The position numbers and the translations under genes were made by a program. The notes beneath the pieces were generated by a model that searched no databases, had not been told where the DNA came from, and saw only the letters and a program-made list of their open reading frames with translations. From Liolophura sinensis (taxonomy: Eukaryota > Mollusca > Polyplacophora > Chitonida > Chitonidae), in the NCBI RefSeq assembly GCF_032854445.1, contig NC_088300.1, forward strand, positions 18,357,570-18,421,569: a stretch of 64,000 bases of DNA, given 5' to 3'. Positions 38,301-48,130 of this stretch are shown here, piece after piece (positions within the stretch are counted from its first letter, which is position 1; the number at the start of each line of letters is the position of its first letter).

Positions 38301-40122
38301 TAACGCTGGTCAATGACTTCACAATTTTGACTCAAACTATGGATGCTTCGGCTACAGTTTTATGTCAGGATGTTTGTCATTGCCCTGATGACGAGGTGTG
38401 GTTTAGTTCCAGCAAAACCACGACATTCCTTCGCCCATAACCTATCCACAGTAGAGAATTTTTGAATACGGTGTTAAATACTAAGCAGCTAAATATATAA
38501 ATAAATAAATAAATAAATGCGTTGATGGTGTTTTCATGTTGTGCCAAATGTATGTAGCGTATTTATATTCTCTGCACATGTTTTCCTTGTCCATACAAAT
38601 TTTTCTCGTCTATTGCAGACTATCGACCGAGATGAGCTAGATACAGTACTGATGGCCAATAACTTCCTCTTAACCCCTGACCAGATTGATTCGCTCTTAC
38701 GTGAGCTTGACATGGACAACAACCAAACAGTGGACATCACTGATGTTCTGACGGTAAGGCGGGTTGGTGGCACCGATTCGCCCAAAACGTGTGGAGACAG
38801 TCCATGATCTGACAGTAAATATGTGAGGTCCATACAACCATCCCAAAACTGAGGAAATCCCATGAAGTATGTAGCCAATATTAACGTAAAGGGACTCTGT
38901 CCTCCATGCATGGTCTGACAATAATTAAAGCGCGTTAGGCTCATACAATCACTCCAGATTGGGTAAATCCCATGAGTGAGTTATTCAGCCAAGACGTAAA
39001 AGTAACCGATGTATGTATTCTAATAGTAAATAAGTCACGTGAGATTCATGCAACCACTCCAGTCTGCATGGGCAAATCCCATGAGTAAGTTATTCAGCCA
39101 AAACGTAAAGGTAACCCACGCATAGGTTGACACTAAATAAGTCGCGTGAGATTCGTGCAACCACTCCAGTCTGCATGGGCAAATCCCATGAGTAAGTTAT
39201 TCAGCCAAAACGTAAAGGTAACCCACGCATAGGTTGACACTAAATAAGTCGCGTGAGATTCGTGCAACCACTCCAGTCTGCATGGGCAAATCCCATGAGT
39301 AAGTTATTCAGCCAAAACGTAAAGGTAACCCACGCATAGGTTGACACTACATAAGTCGCGTGAGATTCGTGCAACCACTCCAGTCTGCATGGGCAAATCC
39401 CATGAGTAAGTTATTCAGCCAAAACGTAAAGGTAACCCACGCATAGGTTGACACTAAATAAGTCACGTGAGATTCGTGCAACCACTCCAGTCTGCATGGG
39501 CAAATCCTATGAGTAAGTTATTCAGCTAAAACGTAAAGGTAACCCACGCATAGGCTGACAGTAAATAAGTCACGTGAGGCCTATTCAACCACTCCAGATT
39601 GAACAAATCCCATAAGTATTTATTTATTTATTTATTTATTTATCTATTTGATTGGTGTTTTTTCGCCGTACTCAAGAATATTTCACTTGTACGACGGCGG
39701 CCATCATTATAGTGGGTGGAAACCGGGAATCCCATCAGTAAGTTATAAAGATGGAACCATACATTCAGCTTAATAACAAGGCCATAATTTGACGTTAATA
39801 AAGGTACTGACCTCTGTACCCAGATTGTCACCAAGGGGCCATTTCCTCACCAATATCGAATCTGACAAATATCAAATACATAAAATGGAGTGTCAATCCC
39901 CACTTTATACAGGAGGCAAATGTCTGGGTTTGTATCGGATGAGCTTTCAGCTGAATATCCTGTTGGGGAATTGAGAAATTTAACTGTTCACATATACTCG
40001 TTATATAATGCCTATCTTACTTCACGTTGCAGGTGCTAGACAAATTGGAAAAAAGGAGAAAATCCCCGAGTGTACCATTGTATATCCAAGAGAAGAAATC
40101 TCAAATATGTGCCATCCAATGA
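34976..40122 (+). CDS. EF-hand and coiled-coil protein, 333 aa, five exons
   Basis: I do not recognise the orthologue. Exons 34976-35383, 36198-36476, 36995-37084, 38619-38753 and 40033-40122 all join in phase 0. Seen in order: an acidic N-terminus (MDTDQVDNRGELEEDDK); a charged heptad-like helix at about 95-136 (KERDIARAETVKVKAELSVA, then KRIEKLERQL); a basic Ser/Pro/Arg-rich linker at 137-229 with many SP repeats; then an EF-hand pair. Loop 1 (254-265, DINNDGTIDRDE) has all canonical ligands and should bind calcium. Loop 2 (290-301, DMDNNQTVDITD) has Gln instead of Gly at position 6 and Asp at 12, so binding may be weak or altered. No signal peptide or membrane segment. A cytosolic calcium-responsive scaffold is plausible. 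The ATG at 34976 is the first in frame apart from a GTG two codons earlier. Confidence 0.82.
35384..36197 (+). other. EF-hand gene intron 1
   Basis: 814 bp. Between 35520 and 35850 short words such as GAAGCGATGG, CATCGCTTCG and GTCATCACA recur in both orientations, giving small inverted repeats. Nothing else is seen. Confidence 0.7.
36198..36476 (+). CDS. EF-hand gene exon 2
   Basis: Acceptor TGTTTTAG and donor GTAAGT. 93 codons from GSRSPTKSARKSKR to ENPQAAFYK. It is very rich in Ser, Pro, Arg and Lys, which suggests a disordered, phosphorylatable linker. Confidence 0.82.
36477..36994 (+). other. EF-hand gene intron 2
   Basis: 518 bp, AT-rich, with a pyrimidine-rich acceptor. No feature is seen inside. 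Confidence 0.75.
36995..37084 (+). CDS. EF-hand gene exon 3
   Basis: Acceptor TTTGTTAG and donor GTGAGT. 30 codons ending AEEKFKAADINNDG. The intron cuts EF loop 1 after its invariant Gly. Confidence 0.85.
37631..37921 (+). mobile_element. tRNA-derived SINE (family A) with target-site duplication
   Basis: The body starts GGGGCCTCCGTGGCCCAGTT at 37644, with the A box in TGGCCCAGTTGG and a B box in GAGTTCAAGTCC. It ends GAGTACGGCGTAAAACACC, then an A-rich tail. TCCATCAGTACAG (37631-37643) and TCCATCCGTACAG (37909-37921) are 13-bp target duplications with one mismatch. Confidence 0.92.
38425..38519 (+). repeat. SINE-like tail
   Basis: CGCCCATAAC...GAATTTTTGAATACGGTGTT, then AAATACTAAGCAGCTAAAT and an (AAAT)n run. 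It resembles the 3' end of family A but lacks the tRNA head. Confidence 0.5.
38619..38753 (+). CDS. EF-hand gene exon 4
   Basis: Acceptor TATTGCAG and donor GTAAGG. 45 codons from TIDRDELDTVLMANNFLL to DMDNNQTVDITDVLT. It holds the rest of loop 1 and all of loop 2. Confidence 0.88.
38754..39617 (+). repeat. Minisatellite, 107-bp unit, starting at the exon 4 donor
   Basis: Eight units begin near 38824, 38935, 39041, 39148, 39255, 39362, 39469 and 39576. The central ones are exactly 107 bp apart and almost identical. A partial first unit overlaps the exon 4 end (CTGACGGTAAGG against CTGACAGTAAAT in unit 1). The consensus holds GCAACCACTCCAGTCTGCAT, then GGGCAAATCCCATGAGTAAG. Confidence 0.9.
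39618..39730 (-). mobile_element. SINE family A, 5'-truncated reverse copy
   Basis: A (TTTA)n tail, then on minus the family A 3' end (GCCGTCGTACAAGTGAAATA, then TTCTTGAGTACGGCG). The tRNA-like head is missing, as in 5'-truncated retroposons. Confidence 0.75.
40033..40122 (+). CDS. EF-hand gene exon 5 (last)
   Basis: Acceptor CACGTTGCAG. It codes VLDKLEKRRKSPSVPLYIQE, then KKSQICAIQ and TGA. It completes the exit helix of EF-hand 2 and a short basic tail. Confidence 0.8.
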   Translation: MLDKLEKRRKSPSVPLYIQEKKSQICAIQ

Positions 40123-40308
40123 AATCAGAGGACGGCCTTCCTTGAGGATATATAGCCTACCCAGTCAAATTCTAACACTGTGTTCTTGGTTCTGGCTGAG
40201 TTTGTGAACAGTAGTTAATATAGTTCCGAGGGAAATGTGGAAACCTCGTGGGATAAGTCCTAGTATTGAATGACTGTATTTGCTTATTTACAGGCAATGA
40301 CAATGAGC

Positions 40309-40646
<338 letters not shown>

Positions 40647-41034
40647 CTTGTCTGACGTAATTGTCTGGGAATTTTTTTGGGGGGAATTTTCCTTGCGTTC
40701 ATGTGGCTAAGATATCGACAAATCTAACAGAGGTTACTTCCGGTCAGCAGCAGATTGGCGAGATTAAATGATTGTCCATAAAAAATAGACTCAGCATTAA
40801 TTATTTATCGGAATGAATCACTGAAACATTTTGTGATTGCTGCGTTACAGTTGATTAAATTAATTTTGCTGCCTTGTTGTATTTCAGTTTTCGAAAATAA
40901 TTTGTTTGAAACATTTTCTTCTTCTAAAAATTTAACTTACTGGATGACTGACTGAAAGAAGCTGCATTAGATAAAAGAGCGGTGGAAATCTGTTCTGTTA
41001 CAAGAAGGCACATTACATACACCCCAAGGATTTC

Positions 41035-41100
41035 TCCGTCGTCATATGACTGAAACATTGTTGAGTACGACGTTAAACCAAACACTCACTCACTCACTTT
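41035..41100 (+). repeat. SINE 3' tail
   Basis: CATATGACTGAAACATTGTT, then GAGTACGACGTTAAACCAAA and (CACT)n. This tail type is frequent in molluscan and related genomes, as I recall. Confidence 0.6.
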
Positions 41101-41312
41101 AATGACAGGCGGTCAAGCTTATGGGTGGAAAACACCATATGGAGGGAGCTAGCGATAGCTGGATTCGAACACACGAACTCTTTGCATGGCCCGATGGTCA
41201 CAGGTAGACAAATATCAGAACAAATGACCGCGTGCGGTTATCCCTACATTCGTATTTAAGGGATTTTTGGTGGTATAATACATGTATTATTGCGTGGACA
41301 GATCCAGACCTT

Positions 41313-41588
41313 TCATAATGCACTGAGGGCCTCCGTGGCTCAGTTGGTTGGCGCCCTTGCGCAGAGTAATGACCCAGATGCCTCTCACCAATGCGGTCGC
41401 TGTGAGTACAAGTTCAGCTCATGCTGGTTTTCTCTCCGGCCGTACTTGGGAAGGTCTTGCAGCAACCTGCGGATGATCGTGGGTTTCCCCGGGCTCTGCC
41501 CGGTTCCTCCCACCATAATGCTGGCCGCCGTCGTATAAGTGAAATATTCTTGAGTATTTATTAAATAAATAAATAAATCATAATGCAC
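41313..41588 (+). mobile_element. tRNA-derived SINE (family A) with perfect target duplication
   Basis: Body from GAGGGCCTCCGTGGCTCAGT, through a B-box-like GAGTACAAGTTC, to ATTCTTGAGTATT and (AAAT)n. TCATAATGCAC occurs at 41313-41323 and again at 41578-41588, a perfect 11-bp target-site duplication. This shows retroposition by a LINE-type machinery. Confidence 0.94.
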
Positions 41589-42352
41589 CGTAGATCTCCT
41601 AAAAAACGGCATTGGAACAATTCCTGAATTTATTTCAAAAAACCTTTTATTGGCTCGTTCAACAATACATTGCGCATATACATGACACACTGATGACACG
41701 ATAATCTTTCGTGGATCCAGCGTTACGTCGTGTGGTTAACTAAGCACAATGACGGCGGTGTATATCTTTCTCGTGTATACCTTTAGTGACTGATTTATGA
41801 ACAAAACAAAAACACAGTATGTACTTGCGGACGTCAACTATAATCAGGAATGTAGAAAATCACATTAAATGTGCTTTGGTTATTTATATTTTCTTAATTC
41901 CGATTAAAATTCATCATCATTTTGTTATAATACCACATTGCAAGGAAGGGTATTATAGTTTATTATTCCGTTGCTTTATACTTATATCCGACATATAAAA
42001 TAAATTAATCAAAGGGAAATAGAAAACAGCGTGTAGCTCTAGCCATCCATTTCGGTAGATAGAGTTTAATGATTTTCAAACAGATATGTCTGGAGGATTG
42101 TAGACTCCTTAGCTATGTATACCATAAAACCGCACACCGATTCTGATAATTTATCGTATTTCGTGAACAAATCCAGTATAACATCTACATCAAAATGAAA
42201 CGATTGTCATGCATGCTTAACCGAATATTCCAACTTCGGATCCACTTTAACAAAGGGGCAAATTATCTGAAATATTGCACATGAAAGTATACAGTAAAGC
42301 TCTCTTAGAGTTAAAGTTTTAGTCATTACGTTATATGTCTCTATATCGCTGC

Positions 42353-42703
42353 CTATCGATACTTTGTGAAATCTGTGAACTTATAAGATACTGTGACAAA
42401 CAGAGCTTTGTTCAGCAGGGTAATTCTATTCCGGATTATTTCACTTATCCTTAAAACGGAGTAATGGTTTATGAATGAAAGAAACCAGACAGACCCATAA
42501 GCGACACATCTGACAATCTTATATTCTGATGGCAAAGTAGTCAAAAGTGGTGTTAAACGACAATAGACAACAAATACATGTATACTTGTAAATCTCAACT
42601 TTTTAGTCATTCCACGAAAACACTCGCAACCAAGTGTGTGCATTTTAAACAACACTGCTATAACCAACAGTATAGCTAAGATGGATGTTAGGTCGGGGGT
42701 CAT
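42353..42703 (-). pseudogene. Open frame with faint GPCR-like end (doubtful)
   Basis: A 116-codon frame on minus. Its latter half (MTKKLRFTSIHVFVVYCRL, then VRCVAYGSVWFLSFINHYS) is faintly reminiscent of transmembrane helices 6-7 of a class A receptor, but CWxP and NPxxY are absent. No flanking splice sites or upstream helices are found. It may be chance. Confidence 0.15.
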
Positions 42704-43380
42704 TCAATATACTTATTGCTGAGAAAGCGAAACATCATAACTACAACATCATAAATCCTTATGAATTCGTTTACCGGGAATGTCATAAAAATCCTTCACA
42801 TAAGCTTTTGTAGAATATGAAATGAGTACTAAATACAAAAATTTGTGTTTATTTATGACACCCAGTGATCGACCACGTAAAATGTCCACATACATGTAGC
42901 GACGTGACTAAGCGAAGGTTTTACAGATTGAAGTTGAGTTTCCTTAATCAGAAAAATCCACAGTTATAATATAATGCATTCTCCACGTACAGATAATTTA
43001 GCCAACTTAATCAATATATTGTAAACAAGTTCCAGCATAGCCATGAAAGCGTACGGTATATGTACACGGCATCTTAATACGGAAACCACACAGTGAGAAC
43101 ACAGCATGTAACGGTAAAATAAAGACAGTATTTACACTGGCACGACCATGCAGTGCAGTCACGAGCAAGCCACATGGTAATTTGATTTAGGCTATAACAC
43201 GCATTAAAGTATGTACACCAACATAAGTTAGCCTTATTGAAAATTATATTAACTGACAGTTACTCTGCTTTCAACACATAAATATCACAATGAAAGAATC
43301 CTCAATGAACGATAAAGAGAGATAGGAAAATTCTGACTGAGATGAGATCAACGGTAAAGACAAAAAGAGGAATTGCCTGT
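42704..43380. other. Intergenic, nothing recognised
   Basis: AT-rich, without a protein-like frame or repeat that I can detect. Confidence 0.5.
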
Positions 43381-43399
43381 ATCCAAGGCATACTCCCTG

Positions 43400-44425
43400 A
43401 CACCCAGGAGAATCAGCCCTGCACTGGCGCGGCTTCTGCAGTGCGTTTGCCATCTCCAGAGCACACCAGTCCTGCACACTAACAGTTTCTGCCAGTCTGC
43501 TTATCATTTCTTATCACTCCTGCACCCTTGTACGTTTTTGGGCGTGCTTGCACACTCGCAGCGTCTGTAGACGTGCTTGTCATCTGTGAGACACGGGAGA
43601 GTCAGCCTTAAAACTGACTGTGTCTGCGGATGTGCTTGTCATCTCTGATCCACTGAAGAATATAGCATCTGTGGGTGTACTTTGGAGCACAGGAGACTCA
43701 GCCTTGCACACAAGCAGCGTCTGTTGGAGTGCTTGCCATCTGAGTCTTCTGTACTACTTTGGAGTGCAGAAGACTTAGTCCTACACACCAGCAGCGTCTG
43801 TAGGTGTGCTTGTCATCTCTGATACTTTGGAGCACAGGCGATTCAGCCCTGCACACCAGCAGCGTCTGTAGGTGTGCTTGCCATCTCTGATACTTTGGAG
43901 CACAGGAGACTCAGCCCTGCACACAAGCAGCGTCTGTGGGTGTGCTTGCCATCTCCGATACTATGGAGCACAGGAGACAGACCTGCACACAAGCAGCGTC
44001 TGTGTGTGTGTTTGCCATCTCTAATACTTTGGAGTACAGGAGACTCAGCCCTGCACACTAGCAGCGTCTGTAGGTGTGCTTGTCATCTCTAATACTTTGG
44101 AGCACAAGAGTCTCAGCCTTGCACACAAGCAGCGTCTGTGGGTGTGTTTGCCATCTCTGATACTTTGGAGCACAGGAGACTCAGCCCTGCACACAAGCAG
44201 CGTCTGTAGGTGTGCTTGCCATCTCCGATACTATGGAGCACAGGAGACAGACCTGCACACTAGCAGCGTCTGTGTGTGTGCTTGCCATCTCTAATACTTT
44301 GGAGCACAGGGGACTCAGCCCTGCACACTAGCAGCATCTGTCGGTGTGCTTTTCATCTCTGATACCCCGGAGCACAGGAAACTCAGCCCTGCACACTAGC
44401 AGCATCTGTCGGTGTGCTTGCTGTC
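43400..44425 (-). repeat. Minisatellite, 68-bp unit, spanning the SLC46 stop codon
   Basis: Units contain GCACACAAGCAGCGTCTGTG, GGTGTGCTTGCCATCTCTGA and TACTTTGGAGCACAGGAGAC, recurring every 68 bp (for example 44043, 44111; 44313, 44381). About 14 units; those left of 43780 are degenerate. The right-most unit is coding: on minus it gives the last residues STASTPTDAASVQG and the TGA of the transporter. The rest would be 3' UTR. Confidence 0.9.
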
Positions 44426-44521
44426 GACTCCGCCATCATCTCCAGACTCTGGGTGTCCGGCTGAGCCATACGCTCGTATATACCACGTGGACCCTTGTCG
44501 TCTTCAAATACACGTATTGCT
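44383..44521 (-). CDS. SLC46-like exon 4 (last)
   Basis: 139 nt, acceptor CCTCCTTCAG. Codes AIRVFEDDKGPRGIYERMAQ, then an acidic, Ser/Thr-rich tail ending TDAASVQG and TGA. The last 13 or so codons belong to the 68-bp repeat. Confidence 0.88.
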
Positions 44522-47500
44522 CTGAAGGAGGGTAAACATAGGAGAGTTTTGGTTAATAACAATATCTAGCTAATAGAAGAAGTAACTCGGTAGTCAGCAC
44601 CTTGGTGGATTAAATATCTTATTTCATCTGTTTCACTCCTTGCTTAGGGATATTAGCTGCCAATAGCAATCGGAACTCATTTCGAAGCAAACTTGGACAC
44701 AAATACCTTTTATCCACATAGGTACTGTACAAAGGATATCCTTATGTTTATAAAATAATGATTTGGTTACTGTAATTCATCATTATAAGCGCATATATGC
44801 AAGATGTTTATTAAAGCATATTCTCAAGGCATTATTCTGTGTGGAATGATAAAATCATACTTTTTGTGAAGCCCTGAAATTGGCCAATACAACCAATGTA
44901 GTTTTGTTCATTAATTGCACTGAAAGTTGCTCTTTCATATGCGAAACAGTTGAGGAATTTGTTAACCTCTAATAGCTGTACTAATTACTAATTACTGTCC
45001 ACTTACATCGTGAAGCCAGAGGGAACGGCCAGCATGATGACGGCAGCTATGAAGACAAAGCCGGTGAAATACTGGAGAGTGGCGCTGTAAATGGCGGTAA
45101 ACACCAGCGGTGCCAGGAAAAACGTGATACCCTGTCCACAATGCATTAGAGCGAACAGACTTCCTGTCAACATAAAACAGAATGGACGTCGTAGCAAAGG
45201 TGGTTAGATCAGCCAATTCTCCGGAAATAACTTTGTTGAGCCATTAAATAGGTGGATCGTGTGATATGTGTTCATGGACCCATATAACTTCACCTTATCC
45301 GTCCAAAACAAGGAAAACCCAAACAGGTGCATTAAGTCGTTAAAACGGCGGCTATTTTACATAATTACAGGTTTCCGTGCATTGTGGAACAACGTGCACT
45401 CTACTACAACCAAGGCTTCACTCCTGCTTTTGTTCGCATACCCAGTAACAATACACTGTGTTAATATGCATATGCTGATATAGGATTTGTGTCAACATAC
45501 AATCACTGCATATCAATGGATCAGTACAACAGTTGTGTCAATAAACATATACCGATGTAACAATTGTGGCAATCTACACAGCTGATGTAACAATTGTGTC
45601 AGTATACACAGAAATGATGTAACAGTTGTGTCGCTATATAAGTACTAATCCACAAACACAAGTGCTGGCGTATGTGTACACGTAATTACACTAGAAATGC
45701 ATAGTGTTTTTAATTTACATAAACAGTTAGAATAAACACCTAACTGACCTAAACTGACAAGAGGCCATGTTTAACCGCTTTCACCTGTGACCATTTGCCA
45801 GTTATCACACTGTCGTCGCTGCCCTGGTTTTACTTTCGGTGCTGTAAGTCATACACCGATCTTAACATGTGGTTTTGATTTCTCTAATATTGGCCTATAT
45901 GTGTTGCTAATCTGCAGATTACGTGCACTACAAGACAGATCATGCGTAGCACAGCTTTATCCCTTTCACTGTATCCACATGAGGAAGTTACATCACCCCG
46001 TGAATCCATGTTGCAAAGAAACATGATCACAGTATGATGTTACCTATGAGAGGCTTGCGCATTAAGTTTGACGAGATCTTACAACACTTTATCTCAACGC
46101 ACTTGAGTCTTCATGACCCATTTTTAGAGAGTGCAATAACCTTTGGTATATAAAAGAGAGAACTCTTTCTATTATGACGTTGTTTACTGTCTAAAGACAA
46201 ACTTGACGTTCGGGTCGGATCTAAAGTACAAGCCAAGTCTCGAATTCGTCATTCATGAATTATTAATTTTCAGGTTGAATACAAGGGTTCATTCTGGACT
46301 CATTGTGTAAGCTCCACATCACTGAAAACGAACAGTGATGGTGTTAAAGGTTCTCGACCTTGAGATTCAGGTAAGTTGCCTGAAGCAGACAATATATCAG
46401 CAGCCAACGGAGTGGAAAGACTGGTTTCCTTTGTACGTGTATGTACGGGTAAAGGTATAAAACTGATCGACTGCTTAGACATATATTCAGCTTGAAGATT
46501 GCTTCTTTAAGTGATGTGGTGTTTGTTTGATGATGCTCACATCGACTTACCGTGGTCCGTCGTTGGTGCCTGCCGTGACACGATGGATCGTAGCATCGGC
46601 ATTGGAATCAGCTGTAGAACCAGCAATATGGTTGCTGAAGTAAAGAGAGAGTGTGATTCATGTTGTGATCTATAATAAAGCTATTTGCGCCCAAAATTAA
46701 AAATTGAAAACTTTTGCGCAAAACTACGTTTTATCGTGCTGCAGAATAGAACTAATTACATAACAGCAAAACTTTTCTATCTGAACTACAGATTTAAATC
46801 TTGACAAGCGTATATACTGGTTTTCCTTATAAGTAATCGATCGGTGTAATCTGGTATAAGAATTTCAAGCTCATTATAAAAATAAATCATGAACTTAAAG
46901 GTTCTAGCACATACATCTGTAATAAATTAACAGCAATGTGATGAAAGATATCCTTTCTAAATAGGATCCAGGTACAGGGTCGTCAATTAATACGGGAATA
47001 GCGATATTCATGATACATAAGCCTGTCCCACCCACAGACTGAGAATAAATGATATACTTACTGATATATTTAAGCCCGTCGTTCATGATGATGCCAAACC
47101 ACATCATGCCGAGGGCTTTGGACAGGTAACCAGCCATGCAGAGGCTGTTCTCGCTAAGGCTCAGGAAACGCCCCAACAGGTACGTGCCCAAGACGGCACC
47201 CACGGCCGAAAGGCCCATCATGACGAACAGGTAGACCCCAATGTTGACAGGGGACCAGGAATGCGGGGCCCCCAGCAGGTACAGCACAGTGGTGATCTCC
47301 TGGCCCAAAGCGATGAAGGAGAATGACTGGAAGGCCATGATGGCTAGCCATATCCGTAGAGACGTCCTCTCAGCGCAACGGAACAGCTTCAGAATGGGGC
47401 CGAACATTCGGGAACAGCAGTTCGTGTCGTGGATGAGGCTGTCCGGTGGGGTCACTTCCTCCACACCGAACATGGACACAATCACGGCGACCAGTGAACA

Positions 47501-48130
47501 ACCTGTGACGAACCAGAAAGGCTGGGCGAAGCCGCTGTTCTTCACCCAGTACCCGACAATGATGTTGCCCAAGGCGAACGTTAAGCCGTTCAGGAACTCC
47601 TGTATAGCTAGTCGCGACGCACGATGTTCCTCTGAGACGCAGTTAACGGCAAAGAACGTGGCCCCTGCCAGGAACGCGGGCATACTTCCGGTGAGACCCC
47701 GTAAGGCCGCCGCCATGAAGAGTCCGTCAAGGCTCCAGCCCGTGTAAACAGTCATGACGTATACAAAGGCATAGCACACCATTCCAAGGCTGGGTAACCA
47801 CAGCAACACCTTTCTCTTGCCCATTCGGTCACTGATGGCTCCTAGAAGCACTACCATAATGACGGCTGGCAAGCCTTCTGCAACCAGTAGTGCCAGGACC
47901 GTGATAGCACTCTGTTGCTGAGCCTCAGTGGCACTATCAGGCTCAGACACTGACGAGGCATTGCTCAGTTTCTTCACATCAGAGCTCAGTGTTGCCTTGT
48001 TTTTTTCAATCGTATTCTTCAATGTCTCCGCCTGAATGTACTCCTGGAATAATGGCACTGACATATGTCTGGCCAGGAAGTAGAAAAAGAAAGCCACCTC
48101 GACGAGGTATGACCGCCATCTTGTCAGCAT
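44383..48130 (-). CDS. SLC46-family major facilitator transporter, 482 aa
   Basis: Proton-coupled solute carrier of the SLC46 group, whose members move folates or muropeptide-like and other organic anions across plasma or lysosomal membranes (family knowledge). Four exons, 48130-47062, 46634-46551, 45163-45007 and 44521-44383, join in closing phases. Seen: first helix after MLTRWRSYLVEV; a long first outer loop with an N-glycosylation site (NAS, 57-59); the MFS motif-A loop GAISDRMGKRK (97-107); further helices to 357; exon 2 LLVLQLIPMPMLRSIVSRQA; exon 3 SLFALMHCGQGITFFLAP with two helices; and a short cytosolic tail whose last residues lie inside a minisatellite. Length fits the family (about 450-480). 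Which paralogue (A1, A2 or A3) cannot be decided by eye, so the substrate is left open. The start ATG is the first in frame and places the first helix correctly. Confidence 0.92.
45007..45163 (-). CDS. SLC46-like exon 3
   Basis: 157 nt, acceptor TGTTGACAG, donor GTAAGT. Codes GSLFALMHCGQGITFFLAPL and the last helix ending MLAVPSGFT. Confidence 0.92.
45510..45650 (+). repeat. Short tandem repeat, about 30-bp unit
   Basis: GATGTAACAATTGTGTCA followed by a variable ATA-CACAG part, at about 45528, 45558, 45588 and 45620. Confidence 0.75.
45715..45870 (+). repeat. Dispersed repeat family C, copy 3
   Basis: Contains ACAGTTAGAATAAACACCTA, GACAAGAGGCCATG, TCACCTGTGACCATTTGCCA and GGTTTTACTTTCGGTGCTGT, in the family order. 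Confidence 0.7.
46551..46634 (-). CDS. SLC46-like exon 2
   Basis: 84 nt, acceptor TTTACTTCAG, donor GTAAGT. Codes TTILLVLQLIPMPMLRSIVS and RQAPTTDHG. The phase matches both neighbours. Confidence 0.9.
47062..48130 (-). CDS. SLC46-like exon 1
   Basis: 356 codons plus one base, donor GTAAGT. It carries about nine of the twelve helices, the glycosylated first loop and the motif-A loop. Most of the transporter lies in one long exon. Confidence 0.93.

Larger units (their letters stand above)
37085..38618 (+). other. EF-hand gene intron 3
   Basis: 1.5 kb. It carries an intact SINE with target duplications (37631-37921) and a second SINE-like tail at 38425-38519 ending (AAAT)n. Confidence 0.75.
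40647..42352. other. Intergenic, SINE-bearing
   Basis: Contains a SINE tail with CACTCACTCACT end (41035-41100), a reverse tRNA-like piece (B-box-like GGATTCGAAC, 41160-41169) and the intact SINE at 41313-41588. From 41590 to 42350 I see only AT-rich unannotated sequence. Confidence 0.55.
45164..46550 (-). other. SLC46-like intron 2
   Basis: 1.4 kb. It holds about four units of a 30-bp repeat (45510-45650) and a family C repeat (45715-45870). The other introns (44522-45006, 46635-47061) are short and featureless. Confidence 0.75.

Noticed and set aside
43843-44294. Open frames with repeated 'THRRCLCAGLS' or 'HKQRLWVCLPS' units
   Set aside because: They are readings of the 68-bp minisatellite. 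The repeats are noncoding apart from the right-most unit, which is the end of the SLC46-like gene in another frame.
47241-47747. 168-codon frame on + opposite the SLC46-like exon 1
   Set aside because: Antisense shadow of a GC-rich coding exon. It has no domain, and the sense strand is clearly the gene.
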